This document shows, piece by piece, positions 26,632 to 36,263 of a stretch of DNA of 64,000 nt. The notes under the pieces were generated by a model. It worked only from the letters and a program-made list of their open reading frames with translations. It searched no databases and had not been told where the DNA came from. Numbering within the stretch: position 1 is the first letter of the stretch; each line of letters begins with the position of its first letter. The translations under genes and the position numbers were made by a program. The stretch is from contig NZ_QWVS01000023.1 of NCBI RefSeq assembly GCF_003570725.1, positions 1 to 64,000 on the forward strand. Direction: 5' to 3'. The DNA is from Peribacillus asahii. Lineage in GTDB: Bacteria > Bacillota > Bacilli > Bacillales > DSM-1321.

Positions 26632-27849
26632 ATGAAAATACTTCAAGTAAATATACTCTATAACCAAGGGAGTACAGGTAAAATCACTGCAGATATTCAT
26701 AAAGTTTTAGAAGAGGACGGTATTCAATCATTAGTCTGTTATGGTGCAGGCCAAAAAGTTAATGATTCAAATATATACATGGTAGCGAGTCATTATGAAC
26801 TTTCTTTTTATAGAATTTGGGCTCATTTCATGGGATTACAATATGGTTCTGGTTATATGTCAACTCTTAGATTAATTAAATATATAAAAAAAGAAAAACC
26901 TGATGTTGTACATTTGCATTGTATTAATGGCTTTTTTGTTAATATATATAAACTATTGGAATTTTTAAAGAAAGAAGATATAAACACTGTTTTAACTTTA
27001 CATGCAGAATTTATGTATACTGGAAATTGTGGTCATGCTTTTGAGTGTGAAAAGTGGAAAACAGGATGTGGTGCTTGTCCTCAATTATGGGATGCTACGT
27101 ACTCTTACTATTTTGATAGAACGGCAACCGCATGGAGAAAAATGTATAAGGCTTTTAAAGACTTTAATAACCTTGTTATAACTTGTGTTTCTCCATGGTT
27201 ACATGAGAGGGCACAGTTAGCTCCAATTCTTATGGGGAAAAAAATGGTGACGATTGAAAATGGAATAGACACTAAAAATATATTTCATCCGGTTCCTTTT
27301 AATGATTTGAAAAAAGAATTAGGGATTGAGGAACAGAAAATTATTTTACATGTTACAGCAAATTTTACTACTAGAGAAGATGATTTAAAAGGTGGAAGGT
27401 ATATATACCAACTAGCTGAGAATCTTAAAGATGAGAATGTGAAAATCGTTGTAATAGGTAGTAATGATACTACAGTAAAGGTACCACCTAATATGCTTAA
27501 TATTGGAAGAGTTAACGATCAAAATATTTTAGCCAAATATTATTCTATGGCAGATTTAACAATTATAACAAGTAAGCGAGAGACATTTAGCATGCCTTCG
27601 GCTGAATCATTGGCATGTGGAACACCTGTAATAGGATTTAAGGCGGGAGGTCCCGAAACAATTTGCTTAAAAGAGTATAGTGAATTTGTCGAATATGGTG
27701 ATATTGAGGCATTGACTAATTGTACTTTAAAGTGGATTAATTTCAAGAATAGACAGGGGGAAGAAATTTCAAACAGGGCCTATGTACATTATTCAAAAGA
27801 AAAAATGGTTGAAGGATATTTAGATGTATACAAAAAAATGATTAAATAA
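26632..27849 (+). CDS. Glycosyltransferase family 4 (WcaC/CapJ-like)
   Basis: 405 residues. MKILQVNILYNQGSTGKI at the start, HLHCINGFF, the Cys-rich TGNCGHAFECEKWKTGCGAC segment typical of one GT4 branch, and RETFSMPSAESLACGTPVI with the E-x7-E motif. It is probably one of four sugar transferases building the repeat unit. The four Cys between residues about 131 and 145 could bind a metal or be structural. It lies 29 bases after the previous gene; AGAGGG precedes the ATG. Confidence 0.82.
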   Translation: MKILQVNILYNQGSTGKITADIHKVLEEDGIQSLVCYGAGQKVNDSNIYMVASHYELSFYRIWAHFMGLQYGSGYMSTLRLIKYIKKEKPDVVHLHCINGFFVNIYKLLEFLKKEDINTVLTLHAEFMYTGNCGHAFECEKWKTGCGACPQLWDATYSYYFDRTATAWRKMYKAFKDFNNLVITCVSPWLHERAQLAPILMGKKMVTIENGIDTKNIFHPVPFNDLKKELGIEEQKIILHVTANFTTREDDLKGGRYIYQLAENLKDENVKIVVIGSNDTTVKVPPNMLNIGRVNDQNILAKYYSMADLTIITSKRETFSMPSAESLACGTPVIGFKAGGPETICLKEYSEFVEYGDIEALTNCTLKWINFKNRQGEEISNRAYVHYSKEKMVEGYLDVYKKMIK

Positions 27850-27879
27850 CTAGGAACTTAAATGTTGGAGCGATTAATA

Positions 27880-29190
27880 ATGCACATAAAAAATTTTAAC
27901 ACTACAAATGAGCTTAAAGGAAAAGGATACAGAAACATAATAAGTTTAATTGTTGTTTTATTCCTTTTGGCGATACAAAGTTTATCAATTGATAAGCTTT
28001 CTTTTTTATCCGTTCCCTTTTTATTGTTAATGATATTTATATTAGTGTTAAATATAATGCTGCTCGGCATAAGAATTCACTTACTTGAAGGTCACTTATG
28101 GTTAATTCTTTGTTTTTTTATGATGCTGTTTTCAGTATTAGTGAGTGATAATTTTTCAAATTCAATACAATATTTTTCTTATTATGTTTTATTTGGGATA
28201 ATTCTAATAATATTATCAAACACAATAGGGTGGCATAGTATTTGTTTGAAAACACAACTTGTGTTTTCAATGACTCATGCCATTATTACTATAATATCTG
28301 TATTTTTACCTATAGTATACTATGCATTGGTACTTCCTATGTACTCTACAATAAATCAAAACTTAATTGTTTATTGGATGCAGAACAATAGTTACCCAGG
28401 AATTGCTGGTCAATTAGGAACAAATTCATTTTTAATAACTTTAGGAATAGCAATTGTATTTGCTAATATTTTCAGTAAGAAATCACAAAAGGGGAAAATC
28501 CAAATTATATTTTTGCTAATATTGATAGCTGCATTATTTCTTACTGGGAAAAGGGGAATGTTGATTGGTAATATTATTGCAGCTTTAGTTACTTGGTATG
28601 TTGGTCCTTTAAGCCTTAAGAAAACACGAATATTTAATATTCTTTTAGCATCAGCTATAGTGGTAATTACCATATATATTTTAAGCGGTTTTATTCCAGC
28701 TTTAGAACAAACTTTGGGGAGGTTTGTTAATAATGGCGATGACACAGATTTTTCATCAGGGAGATTTGAATTATATGAAGGTGCATTGCAGCTTTTTAAA
28801 GAGTATTATTTATTTGGATCAGGTATTGGTACGTATACATCATTAAGTAATGGGGAGATTGATACAAGTTTAGGTGCGCATAACGATTTACTACAAATGA
28901 TGGTTGAGACTGGGTTTATTGGTTCGGTTATATACTTTATACCTATTATTTGGGTTTTGAACAGAACGTTTAAATTGATTCGAATGGCATATAGAAATCA
29001 GTATGGCCATGAATTTTATAAATACAGACCTTATCTATTAGCATCTTTATATATACAGATAATAATTTTGTTTTATTCTATGATTGGAAATCCGTTTCAT
29101 TATTATAATATGTTATTCATATATATGATTTTTGCGGCTATACCAATGGGGGTAGAATTAGCATTTAAAAGAAAGGAACAAAATAGATGA
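27880..29190 (+). CDS. Polysaccharide polymerase (Wzy / O-antigen ligase family)
   Basis: 436 residues with about ten to twelve hydrophobic helices. The long extracellular loop near residues 280-345 contains SSGRFELYEGALQLF, GSGIGTYTS and GAHNDLLQMMVETG, a pattern typical of Wzy/WaaL-type proteins. It should join repeat units on the outer face of the membrane. The ATG at 27880 stands nine bases after GGAG; an ATG at 27862 lies before that site. Its TGA overlaps the ATG of the pyruvyltransferase gene. Confidence 0.82.
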   Translation: MHIKNFNTTNELKGKGYRNIISLIVVLFLLAIQSLSIDKLSFLSVPFLLLMIFILVLNIMLLGIRIHLLEGHLWLILCFFMMLFSVLVSDNFSNSIQYFSYYVLFGIILIILSNTIGWHSICLKTQLVFSMTHAIITIISVFLPIVYYALVLPMYSTINQNLIVYWMQNNSYPGIAGQLGTNSFLITLGIAIVFANIFSKKSQKGKIQIIFLLILIAALFLTGKRGMLIGNIIAALVTWYVGPLSLKKTRIFNILLASAIVVITIYILSGFIPALEQTLGRFVNNGDDTDFSSGRFELYEGALQLFKEYYLFGSGIGTYTSLSNGEIDTSLGAHNDLLQMMVETGFIGSVIYFIPIIWVLNRTFKLIRMAYRNQYGHEFYKYRPYLLASLYIQIIILFYSMIGNPFHYYNMLFIYMIFAAIPMGVELAFKRKEQNR

Positions 29191-30308
29191 AAATTGGTAT
29201 TTTAACTTTTCACTATGCGACTAATTACGGAGCAGTTTTACAAGCATATGCAACTCAAACATGGTTAATAAAACAAGGGATAGATGCTCATATTATAAAT
29301 TATGTTCCATTCCTGCAAGAAGCAGCGTATCTACCAAGAGAACAAGAAAGAAAGTGTCTAGTTGATTTTCGAAAAAATCCTATCAAAAGTATTGCAAGGT
29401 GGTCACGTTACAAATTATTAATTGAAAAAGATTACACGAAGAAGAGAAATAAATTTAATGAATTTATTGAGAAAGAGCTAAGGCTTACAATAAAGATTAA
29501 TAATATAAATGAATTAAATGTTAATTTTTCTGCTTACATTTGTGGAAGTGACCAAATTTGGAATCCTGAAATCACCAATGGGTTTGATTCAACATATTTT
29601 GGTGGGGTTTTAGACAATCATATTAAGAATATTTCTTATGCAGCAAGTGTTGGTGATGTTGAGGTTATAAACAGAAAAGCAAAGAAAAAGGCATTTTTTG
29701 AACTACTTAGGAACTTTGATTCAATTGCAGTACGTGAAAAGTCTTTAGCTGATTATATATCAAATGAGTCCGATATGTGTCCAACAGTTACCTTAGACCC
29801 GACCTTATTATTGGAATGCTCAGACTATGATAAAATAACGATAGAGCCTCAAAATCAAAAGAATAATTATCTGTTAATATATCAATTAGCAAGGAATCCA
29901 AAAGCTATTGAAGTTGCAAATAAAGTAGCTAAAGAACGTAAATTGAAGATTATTGAAGTTTGCGGAATACCTTACAATAGGCCTCATTCAAAAGACATAA
30001 TTTGTAATGCTGGACCATCTGAGTTATTGGGTCTTATTAAGAACGCCTCATATATTGTTACTAATTCATTCCATGGAACAGCATTATCGATTATCTACCG
30101 GAAAGATTTCAATTCTATATTAAGTAGAAGTAGGAATTCTAGAATTGTTGACTTATTAAATTCGCTAGAACTGCAGCATAGAATAATTACAGATCAAGAT
30201 GATATTTTTAATAGTGAACAAATTGACTATTCTAAGCCGCTTAGTATATTAGAGGAAAAAAGAGCACAGTCAATGGATTATTTAATAAACGCATTGGAAA
30301 TTAAATGA
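29187..30308 (+). CDS. Polysaccharide pyruvyltransferase family protein
   Basis: 373 residues. FHYATNYGAVLQAYATQ at the N-terminus, ICGSDQIWNPEI near residue 113 and VTNSFHGTALSI near residue 290 are the marks of the polysaccharide pyruvyl transferase family. It should transfer a pyruvate ketal from phosphoenolpyruvate to a sugar of the repeat unit, adding negative charge. It overlaps the polymerase gene by four bases. It is not CsaB, which pyruvylates the wall polymer that binds SLH domains; no SLH protein was seen here. Confidence 0.85.
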   Translation: MKIGILTFHYATNYGAVLQAYATQTWLIKQGIDAHIINYVPFLQEAAYLPREQERKCLVDFRKNPIKSIARWSRYKLLIEKDYTKKRNKFNEFIEKELRLTIKINNINELNVNFSAYICGSDQIWNPEITNGFDSTYFGGVLDNHIKNISYAASVGDVEVINRKAKKKAFFELLRNFDSIAVREKSLADYISNESDMCPTVTLDPTLLLECSDYDKITIEPQNQKNNYLLIYQLARNPKAIEVANKVAKERKLKIIEVCGIPYNRPHSKDIICNAGPSELLGLIKNASYIVTNSFHGTALSIIYRKDFNSILSRSRNSRIVDLLNSLELQHRIITDQDDIFNSEQIDYSKPLSILEEKRAQSMDYLINALEIK

Positions 30309-30312
30309 AGTA

Positions 30313-31821
30313 ATGAGTAGGACTAAGAAATTTTTATACAACTCAATATTCAATGCAGTTCTTCAAATATTAGTATTGATTTCAGGCTTAATTATACCCG
30401 GGGTAATGCTCAAATCATATGGTTCTGAGATTAATGGTTTAGTATCCTCAATAACTCAATTTGTTGTTTACTTTAATTTGGTAGAAGCCGGGTTATCAAG
30501 TGCTGCTGTATATGCCTTATATAAACCCCTTGCAGATGATGACCATAAAACTATAAATAGAGTTATAACAGCAGCAAAGAAGTTTTATACACAGGCAGGA
30601 TATATATTTGTATCACTGACAATTGGCTTAGCAGTGATATATCCAATGTTCATAAAAACTGATGCTATAACACCGTTTAATGTTGGATTATTGGTTTTGA
30701 TTCTTGGTGTTAATGGGGCTTTAGAGTTTTTTACACTTTCAAAATATAGGGTGTTACTTACCGCAGATCAAAAGACCTATATTATATCTTTGGCTTCAAT
30801 AGTATATATTATTGTCAATACTCTGATTATTGTTGTTCTAGCAAATCTACATGTTGACATAGTAATTCTACGTGCTGTGGCGTTACTATCAATATTCTTA
30901 CGGTCATTTATATTAATGATTTACGTAAAGATTAAATATAAGTATATAAACTACTTTGTAGAACCGAAATTTGATGCTTTAAAAAAAAGATGGGATGCAT
31001 TGTATCTACAAATTTTAGGGGCAATACATACTGGAGCTCCGATTATTATTTTAACAATAGTTTCAAAAAATTTATTATTAGTAAGTGTTTATTCGATTTT
31101 TAATATAGTTATAGCTGGTTTGAATGCAATATTAAATGTTTTTGCAAATGGATTATCAGCATCGTTTGGCGACATTATTGCAAGGGGAGAGAATAAGACT
31201 CTCCAAAAGGCTTATAGAGAATTTGAGTTTGCCTATTATAGTTTGTTAACAGTTGTTTATTCTATCGCATTAGTAACAATAATGCCCTTTATCCGAATAT
31301 ATACTAATGGTATTACGGATACAAATTATGACTTACCATTGATTGGTTTTTTGTTTGTTATCAATAGTTTATTAAATAACATTAAGGTTCCACAGGGGAT
31401 GCTTGTTATTTCTGCAGGTTTGTTTAAAGAAACTAAGATACAAACTACCATTCAAGGTGCTATTGTTGTAATTGGTGGTATTGCATTAGTTCCTTTCTTT
31501 GGTATATCAGGAGTATTAATAGCTTCAATTCTTTCAAATATTTATAGAGATATAGATTTACTATTCTTCATTCCAAAAAATGTGACGAAACTTCCTGTTA
31601 AAAATACGGTATATAGAATTGTTAGGACGTTTATATGTATAGCAGTTACTTGGATTCCGTTTTTCTTTATAGAACTAAATCCAGTAAGCTATGTATCATG
31701 GTTTGCAGATGTGTTTCTAGTGGGGATACTTTCCTCTTTGGTGATGGTGATCAGCGGCTTTATCTTTGATAGAAACGACATGAAAAATACAGTCACGAGA
31801 ATTGTGGGGTTGGTGAAGTAA
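30313..31821 (+). CDS. Wzx-type oligosaccharide flippase
   Basis: 502 residues with about twelve to fourteen transmembrane helices spread over the whole length, fitting the MATE/MOP flippase superfamily used in Wzx/Wzy pathways. Typical stretches are FNAVLQILVLISGLIIPGVM at the N-terminus and YGSEINGLVSSITQFVVY just after. It should turn lipid-linked repeat units to the outer face for the polymerase. It starts four bases after the pyruvyltransferase stop. It is the last gene of the tight part of the operon; a gap of about 90 bases follows. Confidence 0.88.
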   Translation: MSRTKKFLYNSIFNAVLQILVLISGLIIPGVMLKSYGSEINGLVSSITQFVVYFNLVEAGLSSAAVYALYKPLADDDHKTINRVITAAKKFYTQAGYIFVSLTIGLAVIYPMFIKTDAITPFNVGLLVLILGVNGALEFFTLSKYRVLLTADQKTYIISLASIVYIIVNTLIIVVLANLHVDIVILRAVALLSIFLRSFILMIYVKIKYKYINYFVEPKFDALKKRWDALYLQILGAIHTGAPIIILTIVSKNLLLVSVYSIFNIVIAGLNAILNVFANGLSASFGDIIARGENKTLQKAYREFEFAYYSLLTVVYSIALVTIMPFIRIYTNGITDTNYDLPLIGFLFVINSLLNNIKVPQGMLVISAGLFKETKIQTTIQGAIVVIGGIALVPFFGISGVLIASILSNIYRDIDLLFFIPKNVTKLPVKNTVYRIVRTFICIAVTWIPFFFIELNPVSYVSWFADVFLVGILSSLVMVISGFIFDRNDMKNTVTRIVGLVK

Positions 31822-31912
31822 TAACGAATAGGGTTGTTTTGATTATTCAATGTATATATGTAGTGTGACTTTATATGGATTTTTAATTTTTAAGGAAAGG
31901 AATGATTATTAA

Positions 31913-32773
31913 ATGAGTAAGGAAAATAGGATAAAGAGTATACAAACGGACACCTTATCTAAATTTAAAACACACCATCATTTTGAGAATTATGGGGAAA
32001 TTAAATCAATAGATGATTACATTTTTTTTGTTGAATGGGCAAAAAAGTTCAATAAAGAAATATATATATTAGGAAATGGATCAAATACGTTATTTACAAA
32101 GAAAAAAGTTAAGTCGCTAGTATTAAAAAATAGTATTCCGAAAAACATTAAATGTATTTCAAAAGCAGAAAGTTTATTTGAGGTATCCTCGAATGTTATG
32201 ATGCATGAGATTCTAAATTATTGTTATAAAAACTCTTTAGACTCTTTTTATTTTTTAGCTTCAGTTCCAGCAACACTTGGGGGAGCACTAGCTATGAATG
32301 CAGGAGAAGGTAAACATATTAATAGAACAATTTATGACTACGTTGAAAAAGTTATCTATATAGATATTGATAATTCAGTACAGGAAATTGAGAGAAAAGA
32401 TATGGATGTAGAATTCAGGAAAACAATGTTTACTGGTTGTCAAGATAGGTTTATTATTAGTGCAGTTTTTAAATTTCCTCAGAAAGATTTTAGCGAATTA
32501 AATCCAATTATTGAACGTATTCGATGGGCGAAAAAATATCAAGATAATGTTGCCCCAAATTGTGGTTCAGTATTTAATGAGAATAATGGTCGTATAATGG
32601 GGTGGTTAAAAGGATTTAGAGTAGGTAAAGCACAATATTCTTTGAAAACGAGTAATTGGATAAAAAATAAATCCAGTAGTCCATTACCAATTTTAGCTCT
32701 GATAAGCATTGCTAAGATATTACACTTTGTTTTTGGTAAAAAATTAAAAATTGAGGTAATCCGTGTTAAATAA
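31913..32773 (+). CDS. MurB-like FAD-dependent reductase in the capsule locus
   Basis: 286 residues resembling UDP-N-acetylenolpyruvoylglucosamine reductase. The FAD motif LGNGSNTLF is near residue 55. PATLGGALAMNAG follows, then a YRxSxF-like motif as EFRKTMF, and the active-site Ser in NCGSVFNENNG. The C-terminal Glu sits in IEVIRVK. So the catalytic residues of a type II MurB appear present, though with variants. Its place at the end of a capsule cluster and its AT-rich codons argue for a specialised copy rather than the wall-synthesis enzyme. It may reduce an enolpyruvyl-sugar to a lactyl ether; this is inference. Confidence 0.72.
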   Translation: MSKENRIKSIQTDTLSKFKTHHHFENYGEIKSIDDYIFFVEWAKKFNKEIYILGNGSNTLFTKKKVKSLVLKNSIPKNIKCISKAESLFEVSSNVMMHEILNYCYKNSLDSFYFLASVPATLGGALAMNAGEGKHINRTIYDYVEKVIYIDIDNSVQEIERKDMDVEFRKTMFTGCQDRFIISAVFKFPQKDFSELNPIIERIRWAKKYQDNVAPNCGSVFNENNGRIMGWLKGFRVGKAQYSLKTSNWIKNKSSSPLPILALISIAKILHFVFGKKLKIEVIRVK

Positions 32774-32940
32774 AGATACATTAACAGTGTATTATAACCT
32801 AATTTTATCGAGTATTTGAGTTTTGGGCGGTAGCTATGATTATTCTTTGACAATTTTTTATTAAGTGTAAATTTTTTTGATTATTTTTGTTTTTTACCCC
32901 TCTCCTCCGCCTTATATCCAGCTTGTATACGTTGAATCAA

Positions 32941-32990
32941 CTCCCACTTTTTTGCCTCACCAACGGTGAGACAAAAAAGTGGGAGTTTTC
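32941..32990 (+). terminator. Strong terminator at the end of the capsule operon
   Basis: A near-perfect 21-bp stem: CTCCCACTTTTTTG and CAAAAAAGTGGGAG are the outer arms, CTCACC/GGTGAG the inner part, AAC the loop; TTTTCT follows. This is by far the longest stem in the window and should work in both directions. Confidence 0.88.
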
Positions 32991-33029
32991 TATAAGATGA
33001 GTATGTTCCTCAGTACATGATTTCATGGA

Positions 33030-33680
33030 TTAGAGGTAGACTTTTCTGGGGAATATCCTTTTTAAAAATTGTTTAACCTTTTTATTTAGGTTATGAACTA
33101 GGTGCCAACAATCTATGACTTGGATTGTATTTAGACATCCTTCTCTGATTCTCTTTGTAAATTCAGTTGAACCATTTTGTGTTGCAGCTTTGATTGAAGG
33201 ATAATTCGGTAACCAGTTTGATGCTTTCTGTACAGTGCGGTTTGTATATTTAGCAAATAATATAAACTTTACAGTAAATAGAAATGGTCCATAACTCGTA
33301 TAATTGGTCTTCCGGTTTCTTCGATTGTTTTTCGATAAGTAAAGTAATCCGTCTCGTGTCACTGATTATAAGTTGGATGATTCTGAATCCATCTTGTGAC
33401 ATCTTTTTGTTTTCGTAAAGGAAGTAAGTCAAGCAGTTTTCCAATTTCTAAGTCACAAAGAAGTTTACCATAATGAATATCTTTTTGAAATACAAAATCA
33501 TCGATAGCCATAAAAGGGAGAATCCTCATATGCAGGTTTTATTTCTGTATGTGATTAACTTTAATAGTGTATCGTGACTAAGTTGACGTATGCAGACGTT
33601 GATACAATTTTTCAGTTTGATTACAACTCATAGAAAAGGCAAGAGTATGTAGATCTCTTCTAAACGATTGGTTTTTCTAT
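33030..33680 (-). pseudogene. Decayed ISL3-family transposase
   Basis: Reading the minus strand, blocks of an ISL3 (IS204/IS1001/IS1165) transposase appear in order but in different frames: QLSHDTLLKLIT (about 33550-33585), then AIDDFVFQKDIHYGKLLCDL with the first catalytic Asp, LLPLRKQKDVTRWIQNHPTY to a stop near 33366, then VTRDG and QVIDCWHLVHNLNKKVKQFL (about 33055-33120). At least two frameshifts and the loss of both ends make it inactive. It marks the right edge of the capsule operon and may be a relic of the event that brought or changed the locus. Confidence 0.75.
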
Positions 33681-33689
33681 GATAAGAAA

Positions 33690-34406
33690 TTAGCCTAGAC
33701 ATGATAACCGTTCTGTAAATACTTTAGTAATCCATTTTGCTAGATTACCAAATCATTAATGTAATGGAATAACAAGTATTAATTCTTGTTTACCTATAGG
33801 TAAATCGCGAACGGTGCGAGTGTATAAGATAATGAGGACGAGAAGAAAAATGACTGTAATGAGGACAAACTGTCGATTTTGTTTCGAGTTTAAAAATCAA
33901 TACAAGGCTTTTAATCTTTCGAAAAAATGTAATAAATATAAGTATTAACTAAGTTAGTGAAGGACTTCAAATATTGTAGATTCCCTCTTTCTATTCTTTC
34001 CAATTATTACATTATAAAAAGGGTCAAATCTGCTCTTCACCAACTTTACGTAAGAGCCAATTTCATATTGACAAAAATAATTGGCTTACAACAGATAAAG
34101 ATATACTATTGCTAGTGATACTTGTATTTATGAACTATATAGATAAAGACATAGAGATAATTATCGCAGCATGCTATCTTCCTTTTAGTAAGGGCATAAA
34201 AGAAGAGTATATTAGTCTCTTAAAATACTCAAATGAATGATGTATGGGAGCGAGAACAAAAAATTATTGATATAACGAGTGTTATTAGCCATACAGAGAA
34301 AGTATTTTTTTAAAATATTTAAATTTCCTAACAATTATATATACATAGAATTGCCAAAAGTTTGCAAGAACCAAATGTAATTGGCACTTACAAGGAGGAA
34401 TATGCT
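33690..34406. other. Largely non-coding stretch after the decayed transposase
   Basis: AT-rich DNA without a convincing gene. An open frame runs from about 34020 to a TGA at 34238-34240; its only ATG (34130) gives 36 residues starting MNYIDKDIEIIIAACYLPF and has no ribosome site. TTGACA at 34067 could be a -35 box. The frame may be a gene fragment or chance. Confidence 0.4.
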
Positions 34407-35978
34407 TTGAAACGAAGAAACTTATTACGCATTTTTTTTCTTTCTATTTTTACTTTTACTTTGGGTTGGATAATAAAAAAGGAAAGTGAAAGTACGATAC
34501 TGCAACGAGGTGATTCTGGGGAAGTTACAGGGAAGAGTAGGGGACTATTAGATACTGATGAAATTAAGCTTTTAACCGAACAGTTCGCGGATATAGTGAA
34601 TGTTGATGTACAGTTCCCCAGACTTGCAGTTGAAACAAGTGATTCCCCAAGATTACAAAGGGCAATTGATTCAATTAAAACAACAACAACAGGAGCCAAA
34701 ATTGAATCTATAACAGGGGTAATTGGAGCTAAAAAACAAATTTTGCTACCGCCTGGAAGGTTAATAATAGATCAAACTGTGAAATTACCTTCTTATATTC
34801 CGTTTGTGGGAACTGGTAGACATACCACTATTTTAGAATCCAGTATTACAGATGGAAGTCCATTATTGTTAATTGACGGAAATGCTGATGCTAGTACTCA
34901 TGCATTTTATAACACAATAAAAGGTTTTTCTATAGACGGAAAAGGATTAAATTGTCAGGGGGTGAAATTTAATTTTGCTCACAGATGGACATTAGATGAT
35001 GTTTTTGTAGGTAACACAAAGAAAGAAGCACTGTATTTTTGGGAATCCTATATTGGTGATGTTCGGTCTTGTTATGTGTCGGGTTGTGGAGATGTAGGAA
35101 CACCATCAGTAAAAATGGATGGTATCGATTTTGACCGAGGAAATCATGCTGTAAACTTTTTTGGCGGTGAAATTGTTGGTTCGAGGGATTATGGACTATA
35201 TATTCGTTATGGTGCTTCAATTTCTATCTTTGGTACAACTATTGAGGGGAACACAAAAGCTGGCGTTGTTTTAGATAATACAATATCAACAACAATTTTG
35301 GGCTCTTATTTTGAATCTAATTTAAACCATATAGAAGTAATTAATGCTACCAAGCCAACTATAAAGGACAATTATTTAGCTAATTTAAAAACGGGTTCCA
35401 CAGGAAATATAGGTATAGGAAAAATGGCTGGTGGAGAAATATCAAGTAATACATTTGCTGGAGCGTTATCAGCTAGTCAATATGATTTATTTGCAATCGG
35501 TGCTGATGCAGACTTGGTGTTTAGAGCATCAGAAGTTAAGGGGAATCTATGTAATACAATGCCTATTGTTGTACAATCTAATTTATTAAATCTAGCAAAA
35601 ACAAAGGGAACCTTAATTCAAACTGATGATTCCACTAACAGGGTTATATATTCACAACCTCGATACAAAGATGGTGTAGGTATAGGTAATTATAGTTCAC
35701 TTGTTGGTGGAAGTGGAGACCCAGAAACTGCAATAACATCATCAAAATCTAGTTTATATACAAGGTTTGATGGTTCATCGGATACTTTGTTATATACAAA
35801 AGATGCAAGTGGAAACACAGGTTGGATACCTGTTCAAACTATTAAATACGGAACAACAGGAGAGAGACCTACGGGATTAACTACAAGTTTTATGTATTTT
35901 GATTATACATTGCATAAACCCATTTGGTGGGATCCTTCATTGTCAGTTTGGAAAGATGCAATGGGGAAAACTGTTTAA
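34407..35978 (+). CDS. Secreted or anchored right-handed beta-helix protein
   Basis: 523 residues. A basic N-terminus (MKRRNLLRIFFLSIFTFTL) gives a signal anchor. Residues about 85-400 show the pectate-lyase/GH28-like beta-helix pattern: ITGVIGAKKQILLPPGRLII, IKGFSIDGKGLNCQGV, TTIEGNTKAGVVLDN and GSYFESNLNHIEV. The C-terminal part with GTTGERPTGLTTSFMYFDY resembles phage tail-fibre or tailspike ends. It may cut or bind the polysaccharide made by the neighbouring locus. The TTG at 34407 is chosen because AAGGAGGA lies just upstream. Confidence 0.72.
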   Translation: MKRRNLLRIFFLSIFTFTLGWIIKKESESTILQRGDSGEVTGKSRGLLDTDEIKLLTEQFADIVNVDVQFPRLAVETSDSPRLQRAIDSIKTTTTGAKIESITGVIGAKKQILLPPGRLIIDQTVKLPSYIPFVGTGRHTTILESSITDGSPLLLIDGNADASTHAFYNTIKGFSIDGKGLNCQGVKFNFAHRWTLDDVFVGNTKKEALYFWESYIGDVRSCYVSGCGDVGTPSVKMDGIDFDRGNHAVNFFGGEIVGSRDYGLYIRYGASISIFGTTIEGNTKAGVVLDNTISTTILGSYFESNLNHIEVINATKPTIKDNYLANLKTGSTGNIGIGKMAGGEISSNTFAGALSASQYDLFAIGADADLVFRASEVKGNLCNTMPIVVQSNLLNLAKTKGTLIQTDDSTNRVIYSQPRYKDGVGIGNYSSLVGGSGDPETAITSSKSSLYTRFDGSSDTLLYTKDASGNTGWIPVQTIKYGTTGERPTGLTTSFMYFDYTLHKPIWWDPSLSVWKDAMGKTV

Positions 35979-36166
35979 CATATGATGGTGAGATAGGTAT
36001 GTTTAAATGTATTTATCTAATGTGTGTTAAAAAGTAACACAATTGTTAATGGTTATACTCGTCATCTCTGTAGAATTATCTACCTGTTGTATTTACAGCT
36101 GAATAGTCAGATCGAATTTTATCAACATTTGTAGAGTTGTATATAACTAAATTGTTTAGATTTTAT

Positions 36167-36202
36167 GCCCTGTAGTTCAACAACTACAGGGCTTTGAGCT
36201 TT
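36167..36202 (+). terminator. Terminator after the beta-helix gene
   Basis: GCCCTGTAGTT and AACTACAGGGC form an 11-bp stem, followed by a T-rich stretch. The GCCCTGTAG core recalls the terminators of the S-layer paralogues. Confidence 0.75.
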
Positions 36203-36263
36203 GTTTTATAATAAGCTATACTAAGTAAGTATATTCTGAATGAGATAAAGGACTACATCCAAA

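Noticed and set aside
29187-30308. Pyruvyltransferase as CsaB of the S-layer system
   Set aside because: It is translationally coupled to the polymerase within the capsule operon, and no SLH protein was found that would need CsaB.
31913-32773. MurB-like gene as the housekeeping murB
   Set aside because: Context and base composition place it with the capsule genes; housekeeping murB normally lies in the division/wall cluster. Not fully excluded.
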